NCBI GenBank assembly: GCA_045810625.1 | Contig: JBJMVQ010000041.1 | Coordinates: 62,001 to 126,000 of the forward strand | Length of the DNA: 64,000 nucleotides | Reading direction: 5' to 3' | Origin: JACQFZ01 sp045810625 | Lineage (GTDB): Bacteria > Pseudomonadota > Gammaproteobacteria > Acidiferrobacterales > Sulfurifustaceae | In this document: in pieces, positions 27,013 to 36,425 of the stretch | How positions within the stretch are numbered: the first letter of the stretch is position 1 | How the letters are laid out: the number at the start of each line of letters is the position of its first letter | The notes under the pieces: generated by a model | What the model was told of the DNA's origin: nothing | Databases searched by the model: none | The model's input: only the letters and a program-made list of their open reading frames with translations | Position numbers and translations under genes: made by a program

Positions 27013-27792
27013 TTACCAGCGCGGCTTGCGCTTTTCGAGAAACGCGGCGATGCCTTCCTTTGCTTCCACCGTCGCGCGGGCCGCGGCGATCCGTTTCGCG
27101 GTTTCTTCCATGATCGCGGCATCGATCGGCTTCCCGACGACGGCCGCGATCAAATCCTTCGATGTCGCCTGTGCCCCTGGCCCGCCGCCGAGGAGAGCCG
27201 CGACGATCTGCGCGACGTCGGCGTCGAGCGCGTCGGGTGCGCACACCGCGTGCGCGAGTCCGAGACGGTGCGCTTCGGCGGCGCCGAAGCGCTCGGCGGT
27301 CAAGAAATAGCGATGCGCCGCGCGCCGGCCGATCGCGGCGATGACATAAGGGCTGATCACGCTCGGAATGAGGCCGAGCTTCACCTCGGTCATGCCGAAG
27401 CTGGCATCGGTCGACGCGATCGCGATGTCGCACGCTGCGACGAGGCCGACGCCGCCGCCGAGCGCCGCACCGTGCACGCGTGCGACCGTCGGCTTCGGTA
27501 GGCGGTGTAGCGCATTGAGCATCGCCGCGAGTCCGCGCGCGTCGCGCAGATTTTCCTCCACGCTGTAACTCGCCGCGCGTTTCATCCAGTTCAGATCCGC
27601 TCCGGCGCTAAAGCTCTTACCGCGACCGGCGAGCACGATGACGCGGGCGTTCGGATCGCGTCCGAGTTGCGCGAACGCTTCGGTCAACTCGCGAATCAGG
27701 GTCTCATCGAACGCGTTGTGCACGTCGGGCCGGTTCATCCAGACCGTCGCAATCCGATCTCGAATGTCGATTTCCAGTGTCTGAAACGTCAT
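27013..27792 (-). CDS. liuC: Enoyl-CoA hydratase, probable methylglutaconyl-CoA hydratase
   Basis: A 259-residue crotonase-fold protein. The oxyanion-hole signatures are GKSFSAGADLNWMK and GAALGGGVGLVAACDIAI, followed by ASFGMTEVKLGLIP with the catalytic acidic region. In liu operons this position is occupied by 3-methylglutaconyl-CoA hydratase, which makes HMG-CoA for the lyase. It ends 19 bases before the carboxylase alpha-subunit start. The specificity is inferred from neighbours. Confidence 0.92.
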   Translation of the reverse strand: MTFQTLEIDIRDRIATVWMNRPDVHNAFDETLIRELTEAFAQLGRDPNARVIVLAGRGKSFSAGADLNWMKRAASYSVEENLRDARGLAAMLNALHRLPKPTVARVHGAALGGGVGLVAACDIAIASTDASFGMTEVKLGLIPSVISPYVIAAIGRRAAHRYFLTAERFGAAEAHRLGLAHAVCAPDALDADVAQIVAALLGGGPGAQATSKDLIAAVVGKPIDAAIMEETAKRIAAARATVEAKEGIAAFLEKRKPRW

Positions 27793-27863
27793 TGTTGGCA
27801 GCTCAAGTTACCGCCGCTTGGCGGCTCGACTCAGTCTACGAAAAGCTGAACATAGTAGTTTTT

Positions 27864-28040
27864 CACCGCAGAGGACGCGGAGGGACGCAGAGGTTTTCTT
27901 GGTTGCTCCTCTAGACTTCCGCTGCATTCTCTGTGTCCTCCGAGCGGACTACAAAATGTCAATTTTTATCGCGCGGGCTGTTCAGGACGCAAAGTTTTGT
28001 AGTTGCTGGTCTCCTCTGCGTCCTCTGTGTCCTCTGCGGT
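27864..28040. repeat. Intergenic inverted repeat, copy 2 (compound)
   Basis: The left arm at 27864-27893 reads CACCGCAGAGGACGCGGAGG and on. The complementary right arm at 28013-28040 ends CCTCTGCGGT. Between them lie a second imperfect right arm (about 27928-27946) and a left-arm fragment (about 27984-27994), so two units appear to be nested or fused. The element fills the gap between the enoyl-CoA hydratase and carboxylase beta genes. An RNA copy would fold into a long hairpin in the middle of the operon. Confidence 0.85.
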
Positions 28041-28077
28041 AAACAATCATACTTAATCAGGTGTTCCTCTATTACAT

Positions 28078-29685
<1,608 letters not shown>

Positions 29686-29732
29686 GAATTGATCTTGGCG
29701 CGAGATATCAAACGACCTTTGATATTTATTTT

Positions 29733-29809
29733 CACCGCTGAGGACGCGGAGGACGCAGAGTTTTCAGTTCTTCCTTGGTCACCTCTGCGTCCTCTGGGTC
29801 CTCTGCGGT
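29733..29809. repeat. Intergenic inverted repeat, copy 3
   Basis: The left arm 29733-29760 (CACCGCTGAGGACGCGGAGG and on) is complementary to the right arm 29782-29809, with a spacer of about 21 bases. Flanks TTTTCACCGC and GCGGTTAACAGTCAT are shared with copies 2 and 4, so the conserved element is larger than the arms. It lies just upstream of the carboxylase beta gene start, between it and isovaleryl-CoA dehydrogenase. Confidence 0.88.
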
Positions 29810-29876
29810 TAACAGTCATATTAAACCGACGCTCAATCGCGGATGCTCGATATCATGAAACGCTCATATTAATTTT

Positions 29877-29944
29877 CACCGCAGAGGACGCCGAGGTTTT
29901 AGTCGTTCTGTTGATTCCTCTGCGTCCTCTGTGTCCTCTGCGGT
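29877..29944. repeat. Intergenic inverted repeat, copy 4
   Basis: The left arm 29877-29896 (CACCGCAGAGGACGCCGAGG) pairs with the right arm 29917-29944, spacer about 20 bases. It lies 67 bases from copy 3 and shares flanking TTTTCACCGC and GCGGTTAACAACCAT. The left arm is shorter by one GGACGC unit than in copies 2, 3 and 5, which points to expansion or loss of the 9-base GAGGACGCG-like unit. Confidence 0.88.
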
Positions 29945-29968
29945 TAACAACCATATTAAGCGGTTTGC

Positions 29969-31162
29969 TCACATCGTTTCCTGATACAGCTCGCGCCCGA
30001 TCAGCATACGGCGTATCTCGGACGTGCCGGCGCCGATTTCGTACAGCTTGGCATCGCGCCAGAGGCGCCCGGTCGGGTAGTCGTTGATGTAGCCGTTGCC
30101 GCCCAGGCATTGAATGGCTTCGCCGGCCATCCATGTCGCTTTCTCGGCGGCGTAAAGAATCGCGCCGGCGGCGTCCTTGCGCGGAGAGCGGTCGCCGCGC
30201 TGGAGCTGATCGCAGGCTTTCGCCACGGCGTACACATACGCGCGGCAGGCGCTCCACGTCGCATACATGTCGGCGAGCTTGCCCTGGATCAATTGGAATT
30301 CGCCGATCGAAATGCCGAACTGCTTGCGCTCGTGCACGTAGGGCAGCACGACGTCGAGGCACGCGGCCATGATGCCGAGCGGGCCGCCCGAGAGCACGAC
30401 GCGTTCGAAATCGAGGCCGCTCATGAGCACGCGCACGCCGCCGTTCAATTCGCCGAGCACGTTCTCTTCCGGTACTTCACAATCTTCGAACACCAGCTCG
30501 CAGGTGTTCGAGCCGCGCATGCCGAGCTTGTCGAGCTTCTGCGCGGTCGAGAATCCCTTGAAACCCTTTTCGATGAGAAAGGCGGTAATGCCTTGCGGCC
30601 CGGCATCAGGCGCGGTTTTCGCATATACGACGAGCACGTTCGCATCCGGGCCGTTGGTGATCCACATCTTGGTGCCGTTCAAAACGTAGCGATCGCCTTT
30701 TCGGTCGGCGCGCAGCTTCATCGACACGACATCCGAGCCCGCGCCGGGTTCCGACATCGCGAGCGCTCCGACGTACTCGCCGGAGATCAACTTCGGCAAA
30801 TATTTGCGTTTTTGTGCTTCGCTGCCGTTACGGCGGATTTGATTCACGCAGAGATTCGAGTGCGCGCCGTAGGAGAGGCCGATCGACGCCGACGCGCGTG
30901 AAATTTCTTCCATCGCGATGACATGCGCGAGATAGCCGAGATTGGCGCCGCCATAGGTTTCCTCGACGGTGATGCCGAGTACACCGAGCGCGCCGAGCCG
31001 GCGCCACAGATCGGGAGGAAATTGATTGGTGCGATCGATCTCGGCCGCCCGCGGCGCGATTTCGCCTTCTGCGAACGCGCGCACGCTCTCGCGCAGCATG
31101 TCGATCGTTTCACCCAACTGAAAATTGAGCGCAGGAAAGTGCAACGCGGTATTCGAAGCCAT
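29969..31162 (-). CDS. liuA: Isovaleryl-CoA dehydrogenase
   Basis: A 397-residue acyl-CoA dehydrogenase. GVLGITVEETYGGANLGYL and IGLSYGAHSNLCVNQI are hallmark IVD segments, with ALAMSEPGAGSDVVSMKLRA for FAD contact and CLGGNGYINDYPTGRLWRDA at the C-terminus. It transfers electrons to ETF while making 3-methylcrotonyl-CoA. It is the first committed liu enzyme, upstream of liuB on the same strand but separated by two repeat copies. Confidence 0.95.
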   Translation of the reverse strand: MASNTALHFPALNFQLGETIDMLRESVRAFAEGEIAPRAAEIDRTNQFPPDLWRRLGALGVLGITVEETYGGANLGYLAHVIAMEEISRASASIGLSYGAHSNLCVNQIRRNGSEAQKRKYLPKLISGEYVGALAMSEPGAGSDVVSMKLRADRKGDRYVLNGTKMWITNGPDANVLVVYAKTAPDAGPQGITAFLIEKGFKGFSTAQKLDKLGMRGSNTCELVFEDCEVPEENVLGELNGGVRVLMSGLDFERVVLSGGPLGIMAACLDVVLPYVHERKQFGISIGEFQLIQGKLADMYATWSACRAYVYAVAKACDQLQRGDRSPRKDAAGAILYAAEKATWMAGEAIQCLGGNGYINDYPTGRLWRDAKLYEIGAGTSEIRRMLIGRELYQETM

Positions 31163-31405
31163 GAGTCACCGTGCACGAGTGCGGTGGATTTCGGATCCCG
31201 ACCGATGCGCCGGCACGCCTTTTCGCTTTGCTATCCTGCGTCGCGAAAAGGTCCGGGGCGCACATCCTTGTGGGCCCGCGCAGCGGTGCGGATGCACGTT
31301 GCGCCGCTCCTCCATGCGCCCGCGAGCATTAGTACGTCCCTGTACAGCAGTGCATCCGCGAAAGCCCGCTTCGCCCGTGCCGGCGCGGGCGCTATATTAT
31401 TCGAT

Positions 31406-31429
31406 CACCCGGCTGTTGTGCACCGGGTG
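31406..31429. other. Hairpin with CACCCGG/CCGGGTG arms
   Basis: A perfect 7-base inverted repeat with a 10-base loop (31406-31412 and 31423-31429) in the 279-base gap between isovaleryl-CoA dehydrogenase and thiolase, 12 bases past the thiolase stop. Lacking a T run on either strand, it may be a weak factor-assisted terminator of the thiolase transcript or an RNA-stability hairpin. Nothing else recognisable is seen in the gap. Confidence 0.4.
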
Positions 31430-31441
31430 CAGGCAACGCCG

Positions 31442-32620
31442 TCAGCACATCTCGACAGCGATCGCGGTGGCTTCACCGCCGCCGATACAGAGCGAGGCGA
31501 TGCCATGTCTGCCGCCGCGTGCACGGAGCGCATGCAACAGCGTGACGAGGATCCGGCCGCCGGAAGCACCGATTGGGTGGCCGAGCGCGCAGGCGCCGCC
31601 GTTCACATTTACTTTTTCGTGCGACAGCCCCAAGTCCTTCATCGCCGCCATCGTGACCGGCGCAAACGCTTCGTTGATCTCGTAGAGATCGACGTCCTTC
31701 GCCGTCCACCCGAGGCGGCGCTGCAGCTTGGTGATCGCGCCGATCGGCGCGGTCGTGAACCACTGCGGCTCCTGAGCGTTCGTGGTGTGTCCGAGGATGC
31801 GGGCGAGCGGGGCGATGCGCCGCGCCTTGGCTTCGGATTCCTTCATCACGACGAACGCCGCGGCGCCGTCCGCAATAGACGAGGAGCTCGCGGCCGTGAT
31901 GGTCCCGTTCGGTTTGAAAGCCGGCCGTAGCGTCGGAATCTTCTCGATCTTGCACTTGCCGGGTGTCTCATCGGTGTCGATGATGATGTCGCCGCCTTTT
32001 CCTTTCACGGTCACGGGCGCAATCTCGGCCTCGAAGGTTCCGAGTGCGACGGCGCGCTGCGCGCGCGTGACGGATTCCCGGGCGAACGCATCCTGCTGCT
32101 CGCGCGTGAAGCCGTATTTTTCCGCGGTGGCTTCGGCGTACACGCCCATGGCCTTGCCTTCGTAGGCATCTTCAAGACCGTCGTAGGTCATGTGATCGAG
32201 CACTTTGACGGGACCGAGACGGTAACCCTGCCTCGCTTTCGGCAGCAGGTGGGGGGCATTCGACATGGACTCCATGCCGCCTGCCAGCACGATATTCGCG
32301 GAACCGGCGACAATAAGGTCGTGCGCGAGCATCACGGCTTTCATGCCGGCGCCGCACACCTTATTAAGCGTGGTACAGGCGATTGCGTTCGGCAGGCCCG
32401 CGCGGAGCACCGCCTGGCGGGCTGGCGCTTGGCCAACTCCTGCCGGGAGCACACAACCGAAAATCGCTTCGTTGATATCTTCGGGGTTGACGCCCGATTC
32501 CGCGAGCACCGCTTTGATGGCGGCCGCGCCTAGCTCGGGCGCAGTAACGTCGACGAATTGGCCGTTCATGCTGCCGACGGGCGTCCGTTTGGCGCTTACG
32601 ATGACGATTGAATCTTTCAT
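31442..32620 (-). CDS. Acetyl-CoA C-acetyltransferase (thiolase)
   Basis: A 392-residue biosynthetic-type thiolase. The acylated nucleophile is Cys89 in NKVCGAGMKA, the His is in NGGACALGHPIGASG and the second Cys in SLCIGGGEA. ATG 32620 fits the family start MKDSIVIVSAKRTP. In liu clusters a thiolase splits acetoacetyl-CoA derived from acetoacetate, so this probably feeds acetyl-CoA from leucine breakdown into central metabolism. It could also serve polyhydroxybutyrate synthesis, since the same family includes PhaA. Confidence 0.92.
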   Translation of the reverse strand: MKDSIVIVSAKRTPVGSMNGQFVDVTAPELGAAAIKAVLAESGVNPEDINEAIFGCVLPAGVGQAPARQAVLRAGLPNAIACTTLNKVCGAGMKAVMLAHDLIVAGSANIVLAGGMESMSNAPHLLPKARQGYRLGPVKVLDHMTYDGLEDAYEGKAMGVYAEATAEKYGFTREQQDAFARESVTRAQRAVALGTFEAEIAPVTVKGKGGDIIIDTDETPGKCKIEKIPTLRPAFKPNGTITAASSSSIADGAAAFVVMKESEAKARRIAPLARILGHTTNAQEPQWFTTAPIGAITKLQRRLGWTAKDVDLYEINEAFAPVTMAAMKDLGLSHEKVNVNGGACALGHPIGASGGRILVTLLHALRARGGRHGIASLCIGGGEATAIAVEMC

Positions 32621-32907
32621 AGTAGGCTCTGTGTTAGTGAGGCTCGTTTGACCTTTTACTATTATGCTCATTTATAGCGCGCAGCGTTAGATTAATGCGC
32701 CCTCATGACGCACGCGCGGTCAAGGGGTTCCCCCGTCAACGAAGGGTGCGATTCCCGCGCGTAAATCAGGCGCTCAGCTTAGCTCCTTCGGGGCGCTAGA
32801 GGTTTCACCCGGGTCCCGAGCGGGGTTACCAGGACGACAAGTGACGCCCGTGTAATGCGACGTGACGTCAATGTAATGCGACTACCGAACATTACGTGCC
32901 GGCGATG

Positions 32908-33592
32908 CTATTCCTCCGGAGGCGCGTGCACGAGGCGGCGCAGGGCATCGTCGCGGACTGTAATGTGCGCGCCCTGATACCGTCGAGCCCGCCTTGGCGC
33001 AGTCGGGCAAGAATGCGCGACAACAGCATCTCCGGCTGGATCGCGAGGCGATAACCGCCTTCGGCGTCATCAACTTGGATGTCGGGGCGACGCTTCGGCG
33101 CCGGCGGGAATCTGTTCGAGCAGATACGTAACCAGGCGATAGGTCGCGTTCCGAAGCGTGAGGCTGTCGATCTGGTTGACGAGCATATGCAGCCGACGGC
33201 TCATCGACGCCAGCATGCCGAAGCACGCTTCCGGGGAGCGGCGCAACAATTGCAAAAACCCAAGGCGATCATCGATGCATCCGAGACTGCCTGTGCGCTG
33301 ACCGGATAACGCGCCTGGTTGCCCATTAATGCGAGCGCGTCGGCGAATGTTTCTCCGGGTCTTATGATCTCGATGATTTTTTCGTCGCCTTCGCGGCTAA
33401 AGCCGGAACAGCTTTGACGAGACCGTCGCGAACGAAGTAGAAGTATTCCGCCGGCGTGCCATGGCTGAACAAATCGGTTCCCGCTCGCAGCTGCAGCTCG
33501 CGCGCATCGCGGAGCAGCGCCTGCAGATGCTCCTCCGACATGTCAGCGAACAAATAAGCGCGGCACAGCTCGCGTGCGAAATCGGGTTTCAC
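32908..33592 (-). pseudogene. Decayed Crp/Fnr-family regulator
   Basis: Three minus-strand frames together reconstruct one Crp/Fnr protein. The first gives LFADMSEEHLQALLRDAREL and the cNMP-barrel loop from 33592. A second frame gives GDEKIIEIIRPGETFADALA. A third gives LLRRSPEACFGMLASMSRRL with the dimer helix and TYRLVTYLLEQIPAGAE. The last piece, LAIQPEMLLSRILARLRQGG, is the HTH and ends at TAG 32908. At least four single-base shifts separate them (near 33400, 33390, 33265 and 33085), and the HTH is shortened. Many independent shifts in one gene, against intact neighbours, favour decay over sequencing error. The intact paralogue class here is the regulator at 37816-38517. Confidence 0.75.
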
Positions 33593-33942
33593 TTCCGCGG
33601 CGCGAATGATAGCCGGCGAACGAACGTTCGACCAAGGTCAAGGCGACCGCAGGTGTCCCTTCCAAAGTAGGCACGTCGCTCGGTGTATGGAGCGCCATGT
33701 TCTGCCGCGTCTCGCCTCGGCTTCGGCAGCCCCTGGAGCTGCGCTCTCGCGGGATCGATGCGATCCGCACGTTATTCGTCATGACTCGAGTCGGTTCTAT
33801 GCGCCGAGTGTGCAGCAAACAGCGCGAAAACGACGGCGGGTTTACCGCGACGGCTTGATGTCGATCAAAGGCGGCGGACACTGCGATGCGAAAATCACGC
33901 ATGGAGCGCGGCCCAGGTGCGGAGGCGATAACGGAGCATTCG
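33593..33942. other. Intergenic region with an FNR-type site
   Basis: About 350 bases between the decayed regulator and the quinone oxidoreductase gene. Open frames exist on both strands but are arginine-rich and resemble no family. The only clear element is the palindrome at 33855-33868. Nothing else is supported. Confidence 0.5.
33855..33868. promoter_or_regulatory. FNR/ANR-type box (TTGATGTCGATCAA)
   Basis: A perfect TTGAT-N4-ATCAA palindrome, the consensus for FNR/ANR/DNR/FixK regulators, centred about 82 bases before the start of the NAD(P)H oxidoreductase gene at 33943. Binding there could activate this gene under low oxygen. It is one of at least eight such boxes in the island. Confidence 0.75.
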
Positions 33943-34530
33943 ATGGCAACGCATAAACATATCGCGCTCATCGTCGGGCATCCCGATGCGCAGGGTAAGC
34001 ATTTCGCGCACGCGCTTGCCGAGGCGTACGCGGACGGCGCGCGCGCCGCGGGTCACGAGGTAAAGTCGATCGATGTAGCCACGCTCGACTTTCCGCTCCT
34101 GCGTTCGCAGGCGGACTTCGAGAAAGGGCAGCCGCCCGAAACGATACGGCAAGCGCAAGCAACCCTCCGCTGGGCTGATCATCTCGTTCTGTTCTTCCCG
34201 CTTTGGCTTGGCACCATGCCGGCGCTATTGAAGGGTTTCCTGGAGCAAGTGTTCCGGCCCGGGTTTGCGTTTCGTGCGACGAGTAGCGGTCTTCCGCAGA
34301 AACTGCTCGCGGGGAAGAGCGCGCGCATCGTCGTGACGATGGGCATGCCGGGATTTGTCTATCGCTGGTACTTCCGTGCGCACGGTGTAAAGAACTTGAA
34401 GCGCAACATCCTCGGTTTTTGCGGTATGCGGCCGGTACGGGACACGATCATCGGAATGGTTGAATCGAGCGATGCGCGGCGGAAGCGGTGGTTACGAAAG
34501 ATACGCGCGTTGGGTGAAGCCGCAGAGTAG
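33943..34530 (+). CDS. Flavodoxin-fold NAD(P)H dehydrogenase (quinone)/MdaB-KefF-like
   Basis: A 195-residue flavodoxin-like oxidoreductase. The FMN-phosphate loop is at the N-terminus (IVGHPDAQGKHFAHALAEAY), FFPLWLGTMPALLKGFLEQV is the family core, and MGMPGFVYRWY follows. Members reduce quinones by two electrons to avoid semiquinone stress. GGAG lies 6 bases before ATG 33943, and an FNR-type box lies upstream. The gene ends about 240 bases before the universal stress protein gene, which has its own box. Confidence 0.85.
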   Translation: MATHKHIALIVGHPDAQGKHFAHALAEAYADGARAAGHEVKSIDVATLDFPLLRSQADFEKGQPPETIRQAQATLRWADHLVLFFPLWLGTMPALLKGFLEQVFRPGFAFRATSSGLPQKLLAGKSARIVVTMGMPGFVYRWYFRAHGVKNLKRNILGFCGMRPVRDTIIGMVESSDARRKRWLRKIRALGEAAE

Positions 34531-34646
34531 TTCGGAGGCGCGGGAGAGGTCGCACTCCCGGGACCGACAGCGCGCAAGAATTTCACTTCCCAGCCAAAAT
34601 GCGCGCGGTTCCTGAAATGGCGCGCCACCGCAAACCCTCGGGGATT

Positions 34647-34660
34647 CTGATTTGCGTCAA
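34647..34660. promoter_or_regulatory. Weak FNR-like box (CTGATTTGCGTCAA)
   Basis: An imperfect match (one mismatch per half) to TTGAT-N4-ATCAA, 53 bases upstream of the perfect site before the universal stress protein gene. A second, weaker operator in tandem could modulate the first. The match quality is low. Confidence 0.35.
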
Positions 34661-34699
34661 AAGTGACCATGCCGTTCCCGGTTTTCCCCGAATACGAGC

Positions 34700-34713
34700 T
34701 TGATCCAGATCAA
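34700..34713. promoter_or_regulatory. FNR/ANR-type box (TTGATCCAGATCAA)
   Basis: A perfect palindrome whose right end is 56 bases before the universal stress protein start at 34769. Allowing for a short leader, it could sit near -41.5 of a class II promoter. The identical 14-mer recurs at 45017 before the copper ATPase, a strong sign of common control. Confidence 0.8.
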
Positions 34714-34768
34714 AATCGGTGGCGCCGGGAGAGCAATACTTGTGACGCGTCGACAGGAGGAAAAACAA

Positions 34769-35212
34769 ATGTACAAACATATTTTGATTCCCACGGACGG
34801 TTCCGAACTGTCCGAGAAGGCGATCAAGAGCGGGAGCGCGTTGGCGAAGACGTTGAACGCCAAAATCACGGGTTTGCATATCATCCCCTCGGTTTCGCCG
34901 ATTTATTACGGCGAGGTCGCGTGGATAGATCCCAAACTCGATAACCAGATGCGCGAAACGGCGCGTGCCGAAGGCAACAAGTATCTGGACCGCGTCGAGG
35001 CGACGGCGAAATCGGCGGGCGTCACAAGCGAGCGGGTGCTGCTGGAAAGCGAGCTCGTGTGGAAGACGATCATCGACACGGCGCAGGCGCGGCGCTGCGA
35101 TCTGATTCTCATGGCCGCGCATGGGCGAGGCGGCTTGTCGGCGTTAGTGCTGGGTAGCGAGACGAATAAGGTGCTGACGCATTCGAAGATCCCGGTTCTG
35201 GTGTATCGATAG
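34769..35212 (+). CDS. Universal stress protein (UspA family)
   Basis: A 147-residue Usp domain. It starts YKHILIPTDGSELSEKAI and ends with the ATP-binding signature GRGGLSALVLGSETNKVL followed by PVLVYR. AGGAGG is well spaced before ATG 34769. ATP-binding Usp proteins support survival in energy-limited or hypoxic cells. The gene is monocistronic: an FNR-type box precedes it and a strong intrinsic terminator follows at 35273. Confidence 0.95.
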   Translation: MYKHILIPTDGSELSEKAIKSGSALAKTLNAKITGLHIIPSVSPIYYGEVAWIDPKLDNQMRETARAEGNKYLDRVEATAKSAGVTSERVLLESELVWKTIIDTAQARRCDLILMAAHGRGGLSALVLGSETNKVLTHSKIPVLVYR

Positions 35213-35724
35213 TAGTTGCACGGGCAAACGGCGTTTCGACGTCCGCTCGGCGGGAGTTTTGCATCTCCAGAGAGAGGGGCGCCGCCGCATGGGCGCCCCT
35301 CTTTCTTTCGCGGAAGCGTCTTGTAATCTGGCCGCCCGCCGACCCCTCGACCCGACCCGGCTCGAGACGTCTGGCTGAATTTGTAGTACCGATGCACGAG
35401 GTATTGGGTTACCTCGGCAACATCGTCTTTGTTCCACTCGAGCTTCAGCTCACCCGCCCAGCGACCGACCCAAGCGTTGACGTCCGCGACCGACTTTGCG
35501 CGGTGGTCCGCACGCACGTGCGCAACGCTGGTGTGACAGCCGGTGCAATGATTCTCGTAGAGCAGCTGGCCTCGCGACGGCGCCTGTGCTGGCGCATTTT
35601 GTGATGAGCTGCCGCGACTCTGCGGCAGCGCCTTTGTTTGCGGCGAAGTGTCTTCGCGGGCATCGGCTGATATGGCGGCGAGCAGACTGAAAACAGCGCA
35701 AAGCGACCGCGCGTACGCGTTCAT
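34906..35724 (-). CDS. Cytochrome c-like protein with an aberrant C-terminus
   Basis: ATG 35724 follows AGGAG and begins a signal peptide (MNAYARSLCAVFSLLAAISA). A class I-like haem domain follows: LLYENHCTGCHTSV holds the CxxCH haem site, then VNAWVGRWAGELKLEWNKDD and VTQYLVHRYYKF, where such proteins normally end. Here no stop occurs. The frame runs through a terminator hairpin and antisense across the whole universal stress protein gene to 34906, adding about 150 residues of shadow-type sequence. A lost stop or a frameshift near base 35380 is likely; the true functional end may be near 35380. No second haem ligand is evident. Confidence 0.5.
   Translation of the reverse strand: MNAYARSLCAVFSLLAAISADAREDTSPQTKALPQSRGSSSQNAPAQAPSRGQLLYENHCTGCHTSVAHVRADHRAKSVADVNAWVGRWAGELKLEWNKDDVAEVTQYLVHRYYKFSQTSRAGSGRGVGGRPDYKTLPRKKEGRPCGGAPLSGDAKLPPSGRRNAVCPCNYYRYTRTGIFECVSTLFVSLPSTNADKPPRPCAAMRIRSQRRACAVSMIVFHTSSLSSSTRSLVTPADFAVASTRSRYLLPSARAVSRIWLSSLGSIHATSP
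35273..35308 (+). terminator. Intrinsic terminator after the universal stress protein gene
   Basis: A perfect 11-bp stem (AGAGGGGCGCC at 35273-35283 with GGCGCCCCTCT at 35292-35302), an 8-base loop and a T-rich tail (35301-35308). It lies 61 bases past the universal stress protein stop on the plus strand and inside the run-on reading frame of the cytochrome gene on the other strand. Confidence 0.85.
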
Positions 35725-35898
35725 TCGATTGCTCCTGTTCGGGCCGAGGCCAATGGGTCGCGACGTCAGACGCGAAGCGCGTGCAGTCTCTGTCGCGATG
35801 ATCTCCACGCGGGTGCGCACGATACCGAGCAAGGCGCCGCCGAGGCGCGGCAGGGAGGCGAGCAGCTCGCTGGCCGCCGATTCGCCGGTGACGGGCAT
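35725..35898 (-). pseudogene. N-terminal relic of a YqjE-like (phage holin family) membrane protein
   Basis: ATG 35898 lies 2 bases after the YqjD-like stop, where yqjE sits in the enterobacterial yqjDE pair. It opens ESAASELLASLPRLGGALLG then IVRTRVEIIATETARASRL, the amphipathic start of YqjE/holin-X proteins. The expected two membrane helices are missing. After about 45 residues the frame becomes unrelated and runs, without a stop, into the cytochrome start at 35724. An internal deletion fusing the two is the simplest reading. Confidence 0.45.
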
Positions 35899-35900
35899 GG

Positions 35901-36212
35901 TCAGCGCCGGGCGGTGATCAGGCCGACGGCCAGACCCACCGCGGCGGCGATACCGATCGACTGCCACGGGTGAGCGCGCACGTACACGTCGGTCGACTTC
36001 ATCGCCGCCTGACCGCGAGCGACGGCGTCCCGGCTGAGCTTGTTGAAGTCGTCTCGCGCGCTCGCCAGCCGCTCTTCGAGGCGTGCCCGCGCCGCAGTGA
36101 TACGTTCGCCGGTCTGCCCCGCGGTTGCGCGCAGCAGCTCCTCGGTGTCCTGAATGACGGCTTTGAAATCCGCGATCAATTTTTCACGCGCCGCTTCGGG
36201 TTGAATTGCCAT
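35901..36212 (-). CDS. YqjD/ElaB family (DUF883) ribosome-associated membrane-anchored protein
   Basis: A 103-residue protein with a long helix (LIADFKAVIQDTEELLRATAG) and the C-terminal anchor VRAHPWQSIGIAAAVGLAVG ending LITARR, exactly the ElaB/YqjD layout. Relatives tie ribosomes to the inner membrane in stationary phase. AGGAG precedes ATG 36212. An FNR-type box 86 bases upstream is shared with the divergent transaldolase. A ribosome-parking role fits the hibernation factor at the right end of the island. Confidence 0.88.
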   Translation of the reverse strand: MAIQPEAAREKLIADFKAVIQDTEELLRATAGQTGERITAARARLEERLASARDDFNKLSRDAVARGQAAMKSTDVYVRAHPWQSIGIAAAVGLAVGLITARR

Positions 36213-36297
36213 GACCTGTCTCCTGGTTGTTTCTATGGTGATCGTTGAATGTCCGCCTTGTTGCAAATGAATTGTCGGTTAACCGGCGCGCTGCTTC

Positions 36298-36311
36298 TTG
36301 ATGCAGATCAA
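36298..36311. promoter_or_regulatory. FNR/ANR-type box (TTGATGCAGATCAA)
   Basis: A perfect TTGAT-N4-ATCAA palindrome in the divergent region between the YqjD-like gene (86 bases away) and transaldolase (114 bases away), so it could serve both. Confidence 0.78.
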
Positions 36312-36425
36312 ACTCGCGGCATGCGTCAGGGCGAGACGCTTCGGGGAACATTGGTTCCGCATCGAGGTCCGAAAATGTGCTGCAGAATGGCCTCACGCGG
36401 TGTGCGCCCGCACAAGGAGATCGAC

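Noticed and set aside
32851..32881. Direct repeat of GTAATGCGAC downstream of the decayed regulator
   Set aside because: Two 10-base copies 11 bases apart, without symmetry or a neighbouring start codon; too little to support a function.
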